The notes beneath the pieces were generated by a model. It was not told where the DNA came from. It worked only from the letters and a program-made list of their open reading frames with translations, and ran no database searches. From positions 1 through 42,059 of the forward strand of contig JARHYD010000009.1 of NCBI GenBank assembly GCA_029258655.1: 42,059 nucleotides of DNA. The letters are read 5' to 3'. The DNA is from Mailhella sp. (GTDB taxonomy: Bacteria; Desulfobacterota; Desulfovibrionia; Desulfovibrionales; Desulfovibrionaceae). This document shows, piece after piece, positions 17,461 through 25,572 of this stretch (position 1 is the first letter of the stretch; every line of letters begins with the position of its first letter). The position numbers and the translations under genes were made by a program.

Positions 17461-17820
17461 ATGCTAACACAAAAAGAAATTTCAAGACTTTTAGACATTG
17501 CCTTATTAGGTAATCATAAAGGATATACATTACAAGCTAGAACCATTTTTGAAACAATCCTTTTTTTTCAAAAAGAACATAGTGGAGCTATATTAGGACT
17601 TGCTCATAACTACCTTACAGTAGGAGATTTTGAAAAAGCAAATGAACTTCTGCAAACAATATTAACTAAAAATAAAAACGATACAGAAGCAAAAGTGTTA
17701 TTAGGACTTTCTTATTTTCTGCAAAATAAAAAAGAACAAGCAAAATCTTTTTTAGAAGAAGTAGCAAATCAATCCTCCTCATCAAAAGAATTAGCACAAA
17801 ATCTTTTAGAAACATTATAG
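17461..17820 (+). CDS. yscG: YscG-like TPR chaperone of the needle subunit
   Basis: 119-residue TPR protein directly after the needle gene. The start, ISRLLDIALLGNHKGYTLQA, resembles the YscG N-terminus (LLAEIALIGTGNH), and the length matches (115). Two or three TPR units follow, such as LAHNYLTVGDFEKANELL. In Yersinia and Pseudomonas, YscG/PscG and YscE/PscE together trap the needle monomer in the cytoplasm; both partners are present here. Confidence 0.82.
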   Translation: MLTQKEISRLLDIALLGNHKGYTLQARTIFETILFFQKEHSGAILGLAHNYLTVGDFEKANELLQTILTKNKNDTEAKVLLGLSYFLQNKKEQAKSFLEEVANQSSSSKELAQNLLETL

Positions 17821-17936
17821 CAAATTTTAGTATTTAATTTATTAGAGGAAATTAAAAATCCCCCCTTTATACCTTAAACTAAAAAATAATTCTACTTCCC
17901 TCAAACAAAGATTATACTATATATAATGAGGATATT

Positions 17937-18131
17937 ATGGATACTTTTATTTCAATTTTTGATTTATTAGAAAAAAATCAATCAATAAGCCCTATTAAAG
18001 ATGAAATTTATTCCATGCAATACAAATTAAAGCAAGAAATGGATCAAGGACTTATCCCAGAACACATGGAATTAGCCCAACAAAAAAATAATGCATTCAT
18101 AGCAGCTCAAGAAATACTTATGCATTTTTAA
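17937..18131 (+). CDS. yscE: YscE-like needle co-chaperone
   Basis: 64-residue helical hairpin protein, the same length as YscE (66). Aligned by eye, the stretch IYSMQYKLKQEMDQGLIPEH parallels the Yersinia segment with ALTKLKKDMMRGGDAKQ, and the C-terminal helix with AAQEILMHF corresponds to AIAIIHYV. It has its own ribosome site (ATGAGGATATT) and is placed after yscG, whereas Yersinia has yscE before yscF. The gene would be missed by a search with a higher length cut-off. Confidence 0.8.
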   Translation: MDTFISIFDLLEKNQSISPIKDEIYSMQYKLKQEMDQGLIPEHMELAQQKNNAFIAAQEILMHF

Positions 18132-18151
18132 TTCTTATAAAGGAAAATTAT

Positions 18152-18625
18152 ATGGATTTTGGTATTTTTTCTCATTCAGCACAAAAGCTCGTTGAGAATA
18201 TAACAGAAACTTCTCTTGAAAACCTTCCCAAAAATCAAGAACTAGAAAAACCTAGTACAGCTCTTGTGCTTGAATTTGAAAAACATCTTTTACAAAATCC
18301 AGAAGTTTCTTCCATTCATTCCAATACACGTACCATACATGAACCATACGAAATTACACAGCTATCTTCACATCTTCATAATAAGAAACTGCTCAAAACA
18401 ACTTTTTCCGAAAATACAATACAAAATCTTTCTGTTACCCCACAAGAATATTTAACAGAAATACAAACACTTTTATCAAATATTGCTCACAATACTATTA
18501 CTCATAACGAACTTTTTCGTTTACAATATCTTATAACAATATTAAATGTACAAATAACACAAAATAATTCCCTTATAACCCACACAACACAGCAATATGA
18601 ACAGATATTAAAACAACAAGGATAA
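18152..18625 (+). CDS. sctI: T3S inner rod protein SctI (YscI-like)
   Basis: 157-residue protein with a variable, disordered N-terminal two-thirds and the conserved rod C-terminus: LFRLQYLITILNVQITQNNSLIT resembles the last helix of YscI/PrgJ. It forms the adaptor between export gate and needle. The protein is longer than YscI (115) because of the N-terminal part. It is placed between yscE and sctJ, as yscI precedes yscJ in Yersinia. A ribosome site AAAGGAAA precedes the ATG. Confidence 0.78.
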   Translation: MDFGIFSHSAQKLVENITETSLENLPKNQELEKPSTALVLEFEKHLLQNPEVSSIHSNTRTIHEPYEITQLSSHLHNKKLLKTTFSENTIQNLSVTPQEYLTEIQTLLSNIAHNTITHNELFRLQYLITILNVQITQNNSLITHTTQQYEQILKQQG

Positions 18626-18629
18626 TAAA

Positions 18630-19406
18630 ATGATAAAAAAAATAAATAATTATCTTTCAAGATATTGTCTACTTTTTCTTTTTTTTATTATTCTTAGTGC
18701 CTGCCAAAAAGATTTATACCAAGATTTATCAGAAAAACAAGTCAATGAAATGTTAGCTGTCTTATTAAAACATGGGATAAATGTAGACAAAAATGCACAA
18801 GGTAAGGGAAAATTTTCCTTAAGCGTAGATGAAAACCAACTTATACAAGCTCTTGAAATTCTGCAAAAAAATAATTTACCACGTGAAAATTTCCAAAATT
18901 TAGGAGAAATTTTTAAAGGAGAAAATATTATTTCTTCTAATTCAGAAGAAAATGCTCGCCTTGCTTTTGCTATTTCACAAGAATTATCAGAAACATTTTC
19001 ACAAATAGATGGTGTACTTACAGCTCGTGTCCATATTGTTCTTGAATATATTGACCAAACAACAGAAACACATACAAAACCCTCTGCTGCTGTATTTTTA
19101 CGGCATACATCAGAATCTCCTGTTGTTAATTTTATTGCTAAAATAAAAGAAACAACAGCCAAAGCCGTACCTAATCTTGATTTTGAAAATATATCTATTA
19201 TGCTTGTACCAGTAAGAGAAGAAATAAGCGTTCCCATGCAAGAAAAAAAATCTTTTTATGAAACACTTACAGAAAGCCAATTTGGAACACTTACCACTAT
19301 TCTTTTAGCAATAACATTTTTTGTAGCTCTTATTTATTTATTCAAAATAATTATGAATAGCTACACAACATATAAACAAAAAAATATTAATAACGATCAT
19401 GAGTAA
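18630..19406 (+). CDS. sctJ: T3S inner-membrane ring lipoprotein SctJ
   Basis: 258-residue ring protein with a lipoprotein signal peptide: a hydrophobic run followed by the lipobox LSAC with the modified cysteine at residue 25. Conserved SctJ features follow, including LSEKQVNEMLAVLLKHGI, the inter-domain linker and ENARLAFAISQELSETFSQIDGV, ending in a C-terminal transmembrane helix near 216-240. The stop overlaps the sctK start by eight bases. Confidence 0.96.
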   Translation: MIKKINNYLSRYCLLFLFFIILSACQKDLYQDLSEKQVNEMLAVLLKHGINVDKNAQGKGKFSLSVDENQLIQALEILQKNNLPRENFQNLGEIFKGENIISSNSEENARLAFAISQELSETFSQIDGVLTARVHIVLEYIDQTTETHTKPSAAVFLRHTSESPVVNFIAKIKETTAKAVPNLDFENISIMLVPVREEISVPMQEKKSFYETLTESQFGTLTTILLAITFFVALIYLFKIIMNSYTTYKQKNINNDHE

Positions 19407-20097
19407 GGGATTTTATACAAATATTATAAAAAATAATGATACACTTTTTTCTGCTATTATTGCTTTTAATCTCCAACATTTTCAAAACAATAACGCAGAT
19501 ATTTCTTCGCAAGATATAGATAAAACCTTATCTACCTATCTTGATGAAAGCATTCTGCATACCTATATGCAAAAAAAACAACATTCCAATAATACTACAA
19601 ATTTTTTTTACTGGAATTTTGCTGATGAAACAAAACGCTTACTTTTAATGGATACACAAAGTCTTTATCAATTAGCCTTACTATTTGGTATATCTCTTCA
19701 TGCACAAGAAATTTCTTTAAAAATAAAAAAAGAAGATGTTTTATGTTTAAAAGAATTTTTAGGTACAGAAAATTATTTTTATGCTCTTTCCCGTGCAAAA
19801 TTTAGATTTCATACTCTTTGCCAATTATATCAAAATAAAGATGAACAATTACCATTAACAACAAAAATTTTTCAACACGGACAAGATGCTCTTTATCATT
19901 GTACAGATACATGGGAAGAACCACTTAAACATTTTTTTGCAAATAACTGCCAAGAAAATTTACCATATCTTGCCAACCAACTAAAAAACAAACAAAATGA
20001 AACTATTTCCAATCATCATAAAAGACTTATTTGGTTTGGAATAAAAAAAATATTATTAAAGGAGCTGAACAGCAAATGGCTTCCTTATTTCAATTAA
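19399..20097 (+). CDS. sctK: T3S sorting-platform accessory protein SctK
   Basis: 232-residue cytoplasmic protein positioned between sctJ and sctL, where sctK is in Ysc-type systems. SctK links the SctQ pods to SctD. Sequence identity in this family is low; seen here are a helical start and the LLLMDTQSLYQLALLFGISLHA segment typical of the family middle region. It overlaps sctJ by eight bases and sctL by 22. The assignment depends mostly on order and size (YscK about 209). Confidence 0.74.
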   Translation: MSKGFYTNIIKNNDTLFSAIIAFNLQHFQNNNADISSQDIDKTLSTYLDESILHTYMQKKQHSNNTTNFFYWNFADETKRLLLMDTQSLYQLALLFGISLHAQEISLKIKKEDVLCLKEFLGTENYFYALSRAKFRFHTLCQLYQNKDEQLPLTTKIFQHGQDALYHCTDTWEEPLKHFFANNCQENLPYLANQLKNKQNETISNHHKRLIWFGIKKILLKELNSKWLPYFN

Positions 20098-20693
20098 CAA
20101 ATAATTCCTTATACCTAACAACAGGAAAAAAAATTATTAAAGCTCACGAATTATCACAATTTATTGAGGCAAATTCCATTCTTGGAGAAGCAAAAAATCG
20201 TGCAAAAAATATTTTAGAAAATGCAGAAAATGAATACCAAAAAAGAAAAGAACAAGGTTATTTAGATGGACAAAATGAAGGAAAATTAGAACATACAGAA
20301 AAACTTATGGAAACAGTCCTTTCCTCTGTTGCGTTTATCGAAAATATAGAAAATACAGTTGTAGATATTGTTACGGAATCTATAAAAAAAGTTATTGGTG
20401 ATCTTGATGATAAAGAACGCATTATTCGTATAGTCCACACAGCATTGCAACACGTGCGTAATCAACAACAAATACTTATAAAAGTTAACCCTCAAGATGA
20501 AAAAATAGTTCGAGATTCTCTAGCAAGCATGATTAATAATCAACAAGGAACAAACTTTTTAGATGTTATTGCCGATCCAAAGCTTGCATTAGATTCTTGT
20601 ATAATTGAAAGTGAACTTGGTGTTATTGATGCAAGTTTAGCAACACAATTAAAAGCATTAGAAAATGCCTTTAAAAATAAATTTAAAAAATAG
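20076..20693 (+). CDS. sctL: T3S ATPase stator/regulator SctL
   Basis: 205-residue protein (FliH/YscL family) that connects the SctN ATPase to the sorting platform. The start at 20076 (MASLFQLTNN) is preferred to the upstream ATG at 20031, because AAAGGAG lies 11 bases before it and the longer form adds 15 residues copied from the sctK overlap. A central coiled coil with EYQKRKEQGYLDGQNEG and a C-terminal V-ATPase E-subunit-like domain (RIVHTALQHVRNQQQILIKV) are typical. The overlap with sctK suggests coupled translation. Confidence 0.88.
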   Translation: MASLFQLTNNSLYLTTGKKIIKAHELSQFIEANSILGEAKNRAKNILENAENEYQKRKEQGYLDGQNEGKLEHTEKLMETVLSSVAFIENIENTVVDIVTESIKKVIGDLDDKERIIRIVHTALQHVRNQQQILIKVNPQDEKIVRDSLASMINNQQGTNFLDVIADPKLALDSCIIESELGVIDASLATQLKALENAFKNKFKK

Positions 20694-20705
20694 GATATAA
20701 TTATT

Positions 20706-22022
20706 GTGGCATTTGAATATATTGCTTCATTATTAAAAGAAACTGTCCAAGAAACGTCCCTTATAGAAGTTCGTGGTAAAGTAGAGCAAGTTATAGGAAC
20801 AATTATCCGAGCAGTTGTTCCTGGAGTAAAAATAGGGGAACTTTGTATTTTACGAAATCCTTGGGAAAACTGGGAATTAAAAGCAGAAGTTGTTGGATTT
20901 ATCAAGCAAGTAGCCCTACTTACACCATTAGGAGATTTACAAGGAATTTCACCTGCCACAGAAGTTATCCCCACAGGAAAAATTTTTTCTGTACCAGTAG
21001 GACAAGAACTTTTAGGACGTGTCCTTGATGGATTAGGAAATCCTATTGATGATGGCCCAAATCTAAAAACTCAAAATCAATACCCTGTTTATGCTGACCC
21101 ACCAAACCCCATGCAAAGAAGAATTATCGATAGCCCCCTTTCTCTTGGTTTACGAGCAATAGACGGTATTTTAACTTGTGGTGAAGGTCAAAGAATGGGA
21201 ATTTTTGCTGCTGCAGGTGGAGGTAAAAGCACACTTTTATCTTCTATTATCAAAGGTTGCTCTGCTGATATTTGTGTATTAGCCTTAATTGGTGAACGTG
21301 GAAGAGAAGTAAAAGAATTTATTCAAAATGATTTAGGTACAGACGGCATGAAAAAAACCGTTCTTGTTGTTTCTACTTCAGATAGATCCGCTATGGAACG
21401 CTTAAAAGCAGCTTATACAGCAACAGCAATAGCCGAATATTTTCGCGATCAAAATAAAAAAGTTTTACTTTTAATGGATTCTGTTACTCGTTTTGGACGA
21501 GCACAAAGAGAAATAGGACTTGCAGCAGGAGAACCACCAACAAGACGAGGTTTTCCTCCCTCTGTTTTTTCCGCCTTACCTAAACTTATGGAACGAGCAG
21601 GTAATACAGACAAAGGCTCTATTACAGCCTTATACACAGTTCTTGTAGAAGGTGATGATATGACAGAACCCATTGCAGATGAAACACGATCCATTCTTGA
21701 TGGGCACATTATTTTATCTCGTAAACTTGCTGCTGCCAATCACTATCCAGCCATAGACATTTTATCTAGTGTTAGCAGAATAATGAATAATATTGTCAGC
21801 GAAGAACAAAAACAAAATGCTCAAGAATTAAGAAAAATTTTAGCTAAATATGCAGAAGTAGAATTACTCATACAACTTGGTGAATACAAACAAGGAACAG
21901 ATCCAGAAGCAGATAATGCCATTAATAAAATTCAAGCTGTCAATAATTTCCTAAAACAAAAGCTTGATGAAAAAATATGTTATGATGAAACAATAAAAGC
22001 CCTTGCTATGGTGATTCAATAA
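20706..22022 (+). CDS. sctN: T3S ATPase SctN
   Basis: F1-like hexameric ATPase that unfolds substrates and strips chaperones. The 438-residue length is standard. Seen are the Walker A-type loop AAAGGGKS at about 168-175, Walker [12 protein letters not shown] and the family signature [20 protein letters not shown]. Translation begins at a GTG (20706), 12 bases after the sctL stop, with AGGATATAATT before it. The stop and the sctO start overlap as TAATG. Confidence 0.97.
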   Translation: MAFEYIASLLKETVQETSLIEVRGKVEQVIGTIIRAVVPGVKIGELCILRNPWENWELKAEVVGFIKQVALLTPLGDLQGISPATEVIPTGKIFSVPVGQELLGRVLDGLGNPIDDGPNLKTQNQYPVYADPPNPMQRRIIDSPLSLGLRAIDGILTCGEGQRMGIFAAAGGGKSTLLSSIIKGCSADICVLALIGERGREVKEFIQNDLGTDGMKKTVLVVSTSDRSAMERLKAAYTATAIAEYFRDQNKKVLLLMDSVTRFGRAQREIGLAAGEPPTRRGFPPSVFSALPKLMERAGNTDKGSITALYTVLVEGDDMTEPIADETRSILDGHIILSRKLAAANHYPAIDILSSVSRIMNNIVSEEQKQNAQELRKILAKYAEVELLIQLGEYKQGTDPEADNAINKIQAVNNFLKQKLDEKICYDETIKALAMVIQ

Positions 22023-22495
22023 TGAAACAATACCCACTTATACAACTTATCCACATACGTAAGCATAGAGAAAATACCTTACAACAAGTAACAACACGTA
22101 TAGAGCAACAGCTTAAAAATATTGAACAAAAAATTTATCTTCAAGAAAAAAAGATTCTTGAATACCATAAATGGCGTTTACAAGAAGAAGAAAATGAATA
22201 TACTAAATTACTTGGTAAAACAATTTATTCTGATACATTAAATGAATTTAAAATAAAATTCTCACAATTAAAAAATCAAGAAATATACTTAGAACAAGAA
22301 CTTGAAGAACTCCAAAAACAAGAACAAAATATTATAAAAGAATTAAACGAAAAAAAAGAGCTTTTAAAACAAGCACAAAAAAATACAATCAAAATAGAAA
22401 AACACCATGAAATATGGGTAGAAAAAGAAAAAATGTTACAAGAAAAAACAGAAGAACAGGAAACAGAAGAATATAAACCAATAATAATTCCATAA
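22022..22495 (+). CDS. sctO: T3S ATPase stalk protein SctO
   Basis: 157-residue protein that is almost entirely a two-helix coiled coil (for example LKNQEIYLEQELEELQKQEQ), like YscO/FliJ, which inserts in the ATPase pore. It directly follows sctN with overlapping stop and start codons, the invariant gene position for SctO. Length agrees with YscO (154). Confidence 0.88.
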   Translation: MKQYPLIQLIHIRKHRENTLQQVTTRIEQQLKNIEQKIYLQEKKILEYHKWRLQEEENEYTKLLGKTIYSDTLNEFKIKFSQLKNQEIYLEQELEELQKQEQNIIKELNEKKELLKQAQKNTIKIEKHHEIWVEKEKMLQEKTEEQETEEYKPIIIP

Positions 22496-22517
22496 CGTAA
22501 AAACATTAATAAAAATT

Positions 22518-23081
22518 ATGAGTAATACCAAAATAGATAATACACGTCTCAATCAACTTATTGAACAAGATTATGAAAAACAAAAAAAATCACCCTTGCC
22601 CCATGCCCAAGATATTCATTATTTTGAAAAACAATTAACACAACAAGACCAAAAACAAGATAAGGAAGATCCCTATCATTCCTTATATTCCCTTAGCTCA
22701 TTTTTTACAATTCCTCAGCAAGAAAATTCTTTGACCCCAGAAATTGATACAGATAATAACCTACAAGAAAAACTTCTTAATCATATTTTAATTTCACAAG
22801 CAAATGCAAAAGAACAAGAAATTCGATTACAATTAAAACAAGATATTTTAGCAGATACAGAAATACGTCTTATAAAAAATACTGATGGAACACTGACAAT
22901 ACAAATGTTTACTTCTAACCCTCATTCCTTTCAAACATTAGTAGCAAATCAATTTCGTTTAAAAGAAAAATTTGATCAACTTGAAAATATGAATGTTTCT
23001 ATAACAATATACAATAATAACCCAAATCCAAATGATACAAATCAACAATCACGAGGATATGCAAATTACCAAACAGAATAA
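22518..23081 (+). CDS. sctP: T3S needle-length regulator SctP (short YscP/FliK-like)
   Basis: 187-residue protein after sctO, the position of sctP. The N-terminal half is hydrophilic, Gln/Lys-rich and probably disordered (ruler part). The C-terminal half, ADTEIRLIKNTDGTLTIQMF followed by a helix with LVANQFRLKEKFDQL, fits the compact T3S4 substrate-specificity domain of FliK/YscP proteins. It is much shorter than YscP (above 400 residues). A weak ribosome site precedes the ATG. Last gene of the plus-strand T3S run. Confidence 0.72.
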   Translation: MSNTKIDNTRLNQLIEQDYEKQKKSPLPHAQDIHYFEKQLTQQDQKQDKEDPYHSLYSLSSFFTIPQQENSLTPEIDTDNNLQEKLLNHILISQANAKEQEIRLQLKQDILADTEIRLIKNTDGTLTIQMFTSNPHSFQTLVANQFRLKEKFDQLENMNVSITIYNNNPNPNDTNQQSRGYANYQTE

Positions 23082-23118
23082 AAAATTAAGGCATTTTTCT
23101 AAATTAAAATATTTTTTT

Positions 23119-23150
23119 GGGGGAAATGATTTCCCCCAATCCCCCTCAAT
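23119..23150 (-). repeat. Interspersed intergenic repeat, copy 1
   Basis: Read on the minus strand, this begins ATTGAGGGGGATTGGGGGAA and continues into AATCATTTCCCCC. It matches 28202-28229 on the plus strand at 26 of 28 bases. Within it GGGGGAAAT and ATTTCCCCC form a hairpin with a one-base centre. Unlike a terminator, no T-run follows the hairpin in either direction. Confidence 0.65.
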
Positions 23151-23152
23151 TA

Positions 23153-23188
23153 GACAAATGTATTGAAACAAGTTTCAATACATTTGTC
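23153..23188. repeat. Perfect 17-bp palindrome with 2-base spacer
   Basis: Arms GACAAATGTATTGAAAC (23153-23169) and its exact reverse complement (23172-23188) are separated by AA. The arms are too long and perfect for chance, yet no U-run follows, so it is not a standard terminator. It could be a cruciform, a protein site or the end-to-end remnant of a mobile element. Confidence 0.75.
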
Positions 23189-23250
23189 CATTTTAGGGTA
23201 TTAGTAAAAACCTTTTCTTGCAAAAATGAAAAAGTATTTGTTGTTATATA

Positions 23251-23485
23251 TAGAGTGTGTTTCCAAATTATTTATAACTACTTTCACAAATTAGGCTTGT
23301 AAAAACAAAAAATATTTTCATAAAATCACTACTCTAATAAGTTTCACTCTCTGAAAGCGAGAAGCAAAGCGACTTGCTGAAAGAGTGTAACCCCATTATA
23401 AAACGTGATACTAGGTAATAGTATAATAAATAAGAGAATATTATATAAGTTAAAAAAATAAAAATTAATTTAGAAACACACCCTA
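23251..23485. mobile_element. MITE-like element with terminal inverted repeats next to TA dinucleotides
   Basis: The ends TAGAGTGTGTTTCCAAATTA (23251 onward) and, read inward from 23485 on the minus strand, TAGGGTGTGTTTCTAAATTA agree at about 22 of 27 bases. TA lies at both outer edges, as expected for a TA target duplication. The roughly 230-base interior encodes no protein but has an imperfect hairpin near 23341-23391. The right edge supplies the TAG stop of the lytic transglycosylase gene. No transposase is present, so mobility would depend on one elsewhere. Confidence 0.55.
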
Positions 23486-24160
23486 TTCATGCATAAACGT
23501 TAAAACACGTTTAACAAAATTTTGTGTTTCTTTAAAAGGAGGAATACCTCCATATTTACGAACATTACCTGCACCTGCATTATATGCTGCTAATGCTAAT
23601 TCAAGATTATTAAACCGTTGTAATTGTTGCTTTAGATACTTAGTACCAGCAAACACATTTTCTTTTGCATTTGTGGGATCTTCAAGTCCTAACTCTTTTT
23701 GCGTTTCTGGCATAAGCTGCATTGCTCCGACAGCCCCTTTATGCGAAATAGCATTTGCAATAAAATTTGATTCAACGCGTATAACTGCTCGTATTAATTT
23801 TTCATCAATTTGAAATTTTTTTGCTGCTTCTATAATAATAGTTTCCCAATGAATATTTTTCTGCTCTACACGATAATAATGTTTTTCATTTACCATGTGT
23901 GGTAAAATTAATAATTTTGCATGAGAGGAAAGAGAATAAATATCTATTTCTTGAATCAAATTATACGATTCTTTTTCTTTTAAAGAAATCCATTTTCCTG
24001 TTTCCCCTTGAACACGAACCATTTTTTCAGAAATATCTTTTTCTTCCACCGAAATATCACACGATAAAATTTCCCCTTGTGTTGTCGTATGAAAAGAAAA
24101 AAGAAAAACAAAACCATACAAAATAATAAAAAATTTTTTATTAACTCTTTTCTTTTGCAA
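23483..24160 (-). CDS. SLT-type lytic transglycosylase associated with T3S
   Basis: 225-residue secreted enzyme that would cut peptidoglycan glycan strands to let the injectisome pass. It has a hydrophobic N-terminal signal segment after MQKKRVNKK and a C-terminal SLT domain near 105-222 with the catalytic glutamate in IRAVIRVESNF and the motifs GAVGAMQLMPET and ALAAYNAGAGNVRKYGG. The start is a TTG overlapping the kinase gene by 20 bases; no nearer ATG would keep the signal peptide. The TAG stop lies within the terminal repeat of the adjacent inverted-repeat element. Many T3S loci carry such an enzyme (IagB/IpgF type). Confidence 0.88.
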   Translation of the reverse strand: MQKKRVNKKFFIILYGFVFLFSFHTTTQGEILSCDISVEEKDISEKMVRVQGETGKWISLKEKESYNLIQEIDIYSLSSHAKLLILPHMVNEKHYYRVEQKNIHWETIIIEAAKKFQIDEKLIRAVIRVESNFIANAISHKGAVGAMQLMPETQKELGLEDPTNAKENVFAGTKYLKQQLQRFNNLELALAAYNAGAGNVRKYGGIPPFKETQNFVKRVLTFMHE

Positions 24161-24560
24161 AATAAAGCTCTATGAGATTTTTTTTATCTATATAACTATA
24201 CGCAAAATGCGTAACCATAGATTTTATTAAATGAATACCTAAACCTCCCACAGGTCTTTGCTCAATAGACAAATGAGTATCAGGAGGAGGAACATCTAAA
24301 AAAGGATTAAAAGGTTTACCTGTATCCTTTACCCAAAAACAAAAATATTCTACATTATCCAAATAAACATTTCTACACCCAATTTCTGCTGTATTAATTT
24401 CACCAGAATATGCGTGCATAAATACATTAACAAGCAATTCTTCAGCAACAAGCTGTACTTTTTTTTGCAGCCACTGGTACTCACTTGGCAAATGTTCTTT
24501 AATAAATTGATTAACCACAACGATATTTTCTAGCGTTGCTGGAACGTTTAATATTGCCAT
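24141..24560 (-). CDS. RsbW/BtrW-like anti-sigma serine kinase
   Basis: 139-residue GHKL-type ATPase domain protein. Seen are the N-box EELLVNVFMHAY, the G1 motif VKDTGKPFNP and the G2-like GGLGIHLI. In partner-switching systems such a kinase phosphorylates a STAS antagonist and otherwise binds a sigma factor or another target. The STAS gene lies 14 bases upstream in the same operon. GAGGA provides the ribosome site. The target is not visible in the window: no sigma factor gene is present. Confidence 0.88.
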   Translation of the reverse strand: MAILNVPATLENIVVVNQFIKEHLPSEYQWLQKKVQLVAEELLVNVFMHAYSGEINTAEIGCRNVYLDNVEYFCFWVKDTGKPFNPFLDVPPPDTHLSIEQRPVGGLGIHLIKSMVTHFAYSYIDKKNLIELYFAKEKS

Positions 24561-24574
24561 AAATCCTCACTTCC

Positions 24575-24904
24575 CTAAATGGCAACTGCGTCATCATAGG
24601 TATCACAAATTTTCAAAATTTCTGTAAAACCAGTAATATTAAAAACTTCTTGAACCATTTTTTGTAAACCAAAAAAGACAAGTACAGTTTGGTATTTTTT
24701 ACTTAATTTTTCCATAAGTAAAATACCACGTAACCCTGCGGAACTAATATATTCTAATTCTTCAAGACTAATAATAATCTTAGGATTATTTTTTGCTACA
24801 ATTTCAGAACAAATTTCTTCAAAATTTGCTACTGTTGTTGCGTCCATACGTCCATTTAACCTAATAAATGGAATTCCATTTTTTTCTAATACTGCTACTT
24901 CCAT
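24575..24904 (-). CDS. STAS-domain anti-sigma factor antagonist (RsbV/BtrV-like)
   Basis: 109-residue single STAS domain. The phosphorylation loop is LEYISSAGLRGIL, with the serine just before AG being the usual target of the kinase. It would be phosphorylated by the RsbW-like protein encoded next and dephosphorylated by a PP2C phosphatase, most simply the one at 10-2070. Position: ten bases after sctR, inside an operon with T3S structural genes. Confidence 0.9.
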   Translation of the reverse strand: MEVAVLEKNGIPFIRLNGRMDATTVANFEEICSEIVAKNNPKIIISLEELEYISSAGLRGILLMEKLSKKYQTVLVFFGLQKMVQEVFNITGFTEILKICDTYDDAVAI

Positions 24905-24913
24905 ACTCTTTCC

Positions 24914-25567
24914 TTATTGATAACTTAAAAGTAAACCTTGACTTATTTTTAACCAACCGTCTAATGTAACAAAAAGCAAAAGTTTAAATGGTAATGAAAT
25001 TGTCATAGGAGAAACCATCATCATTCCCATTGCTAATAATATATTTGAAATAATAAGATCAATCACAATAAACGGTAAATACAATAAAAATCCTATTTGA
25101 AAAGCTTTTGTTAATTCCGAAATAGTAAAAGCAGGAATTAAAATTAAGAAATTATTTTCTTGTATAAATTCATGTTTATTTTTAGGCCAAATCTTTTTTG
25201 CTGTTTGTACAAAAGCTTTTTTTATAACAGGATCTGAATTTTTTATTAAAAAACTTTTCAAAGGTTCTGACAAATCACTTGCAAGTACTATTGCCTCTGT
25301 GGGAGATATATTTTCTGAAATTTGTTTTTTATCTAAAATTATTTTCATATCCATAAGAATAGGTGCCATAATAAATAAGGTTAAAATCATAGCTAACCCA
25401 TTCATAACCATAGCTGGTGGTACTTGCTGCACCCCCAATGCATTACGAACCAAGCTTGTAACAACAATAATCTTTACATAGGACGTAACCATCATTAAAA
25501 AAAATGGTGCTAGACCCAACCCTGCCATACCTATAATAAAATATAAAGGATTAATACCTGCAATCAT
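24914..25567 (-). CDS. sctR: T3S export apparatus protein SctR (YscR/FliP family)
   Basis: 217-residue inner-membrane export gate protein with four hydrophobic segments: two N-terminal (including LGLAPFFLMMVTSYVKIIVV) and two C-terminal (FLLYLPFIVIDLIISNIL and the MMMVSPMTISLPFKLLLF region). LLYLPFIVIDLIISNILLAM is diagnostic for SctR/FliP. It follows sctQ by five bases. In most systems sctS, sctT and sctU come next, but here regulators follow and S-T-U are elsewhere. Confidence 0.95.
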   Translation of the reverse strand: MIAGINPLYFIIGMAGLGLAPFFLMMVTSYVKIIVVTSLVRNALGVQQVPPAMVMNGLAMILTLFIMAPILMDMKIILDKKQISENISPTEAIVLASDLSEPLKSFLIKNSDPVIKKAFVQTAKKIWPKNKHEFIQENNFLILIPAFTISELTKAFQIGFLLYLPFIVIDLIISNILLAMGMMMVSPMTISLPFKLLLFVTLDGWLKISQGLLLSYQ

Positions 25568-25572
25568 ATTTC

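Larger units (their letters stand above)
23082..23482. other. Repeat-rich gap between sctP and the lytic transglycosylase gene
   Basis: No credible gene. The gap lies between convergent units and contains, in order, a G-rich hairpin (23119-23137), a perfect 17-base palindrome (23153-23188) and a TA-flanked inverted-repeat element (23251-23485). An in-frame open stretch at 23117-23302 is a chance reading through these repeats. Confidence 0.75.

Noticed and set aside
18650..19237. 195-codon open frame on the minus strand
   Set aside because: Antisense to sctJ, whose lipobox and family motifs are clear.
20031..20075. Longer SctL start
   Set aside because: The added residues lie wholly inside sctK; AAAGGAG marks the ATG at 20076.
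23119..23137. G-rich hairpin as a terminator of the sctP unit
   Set aside because: On the plus strand no T-run follows it; the T-run precedes it.
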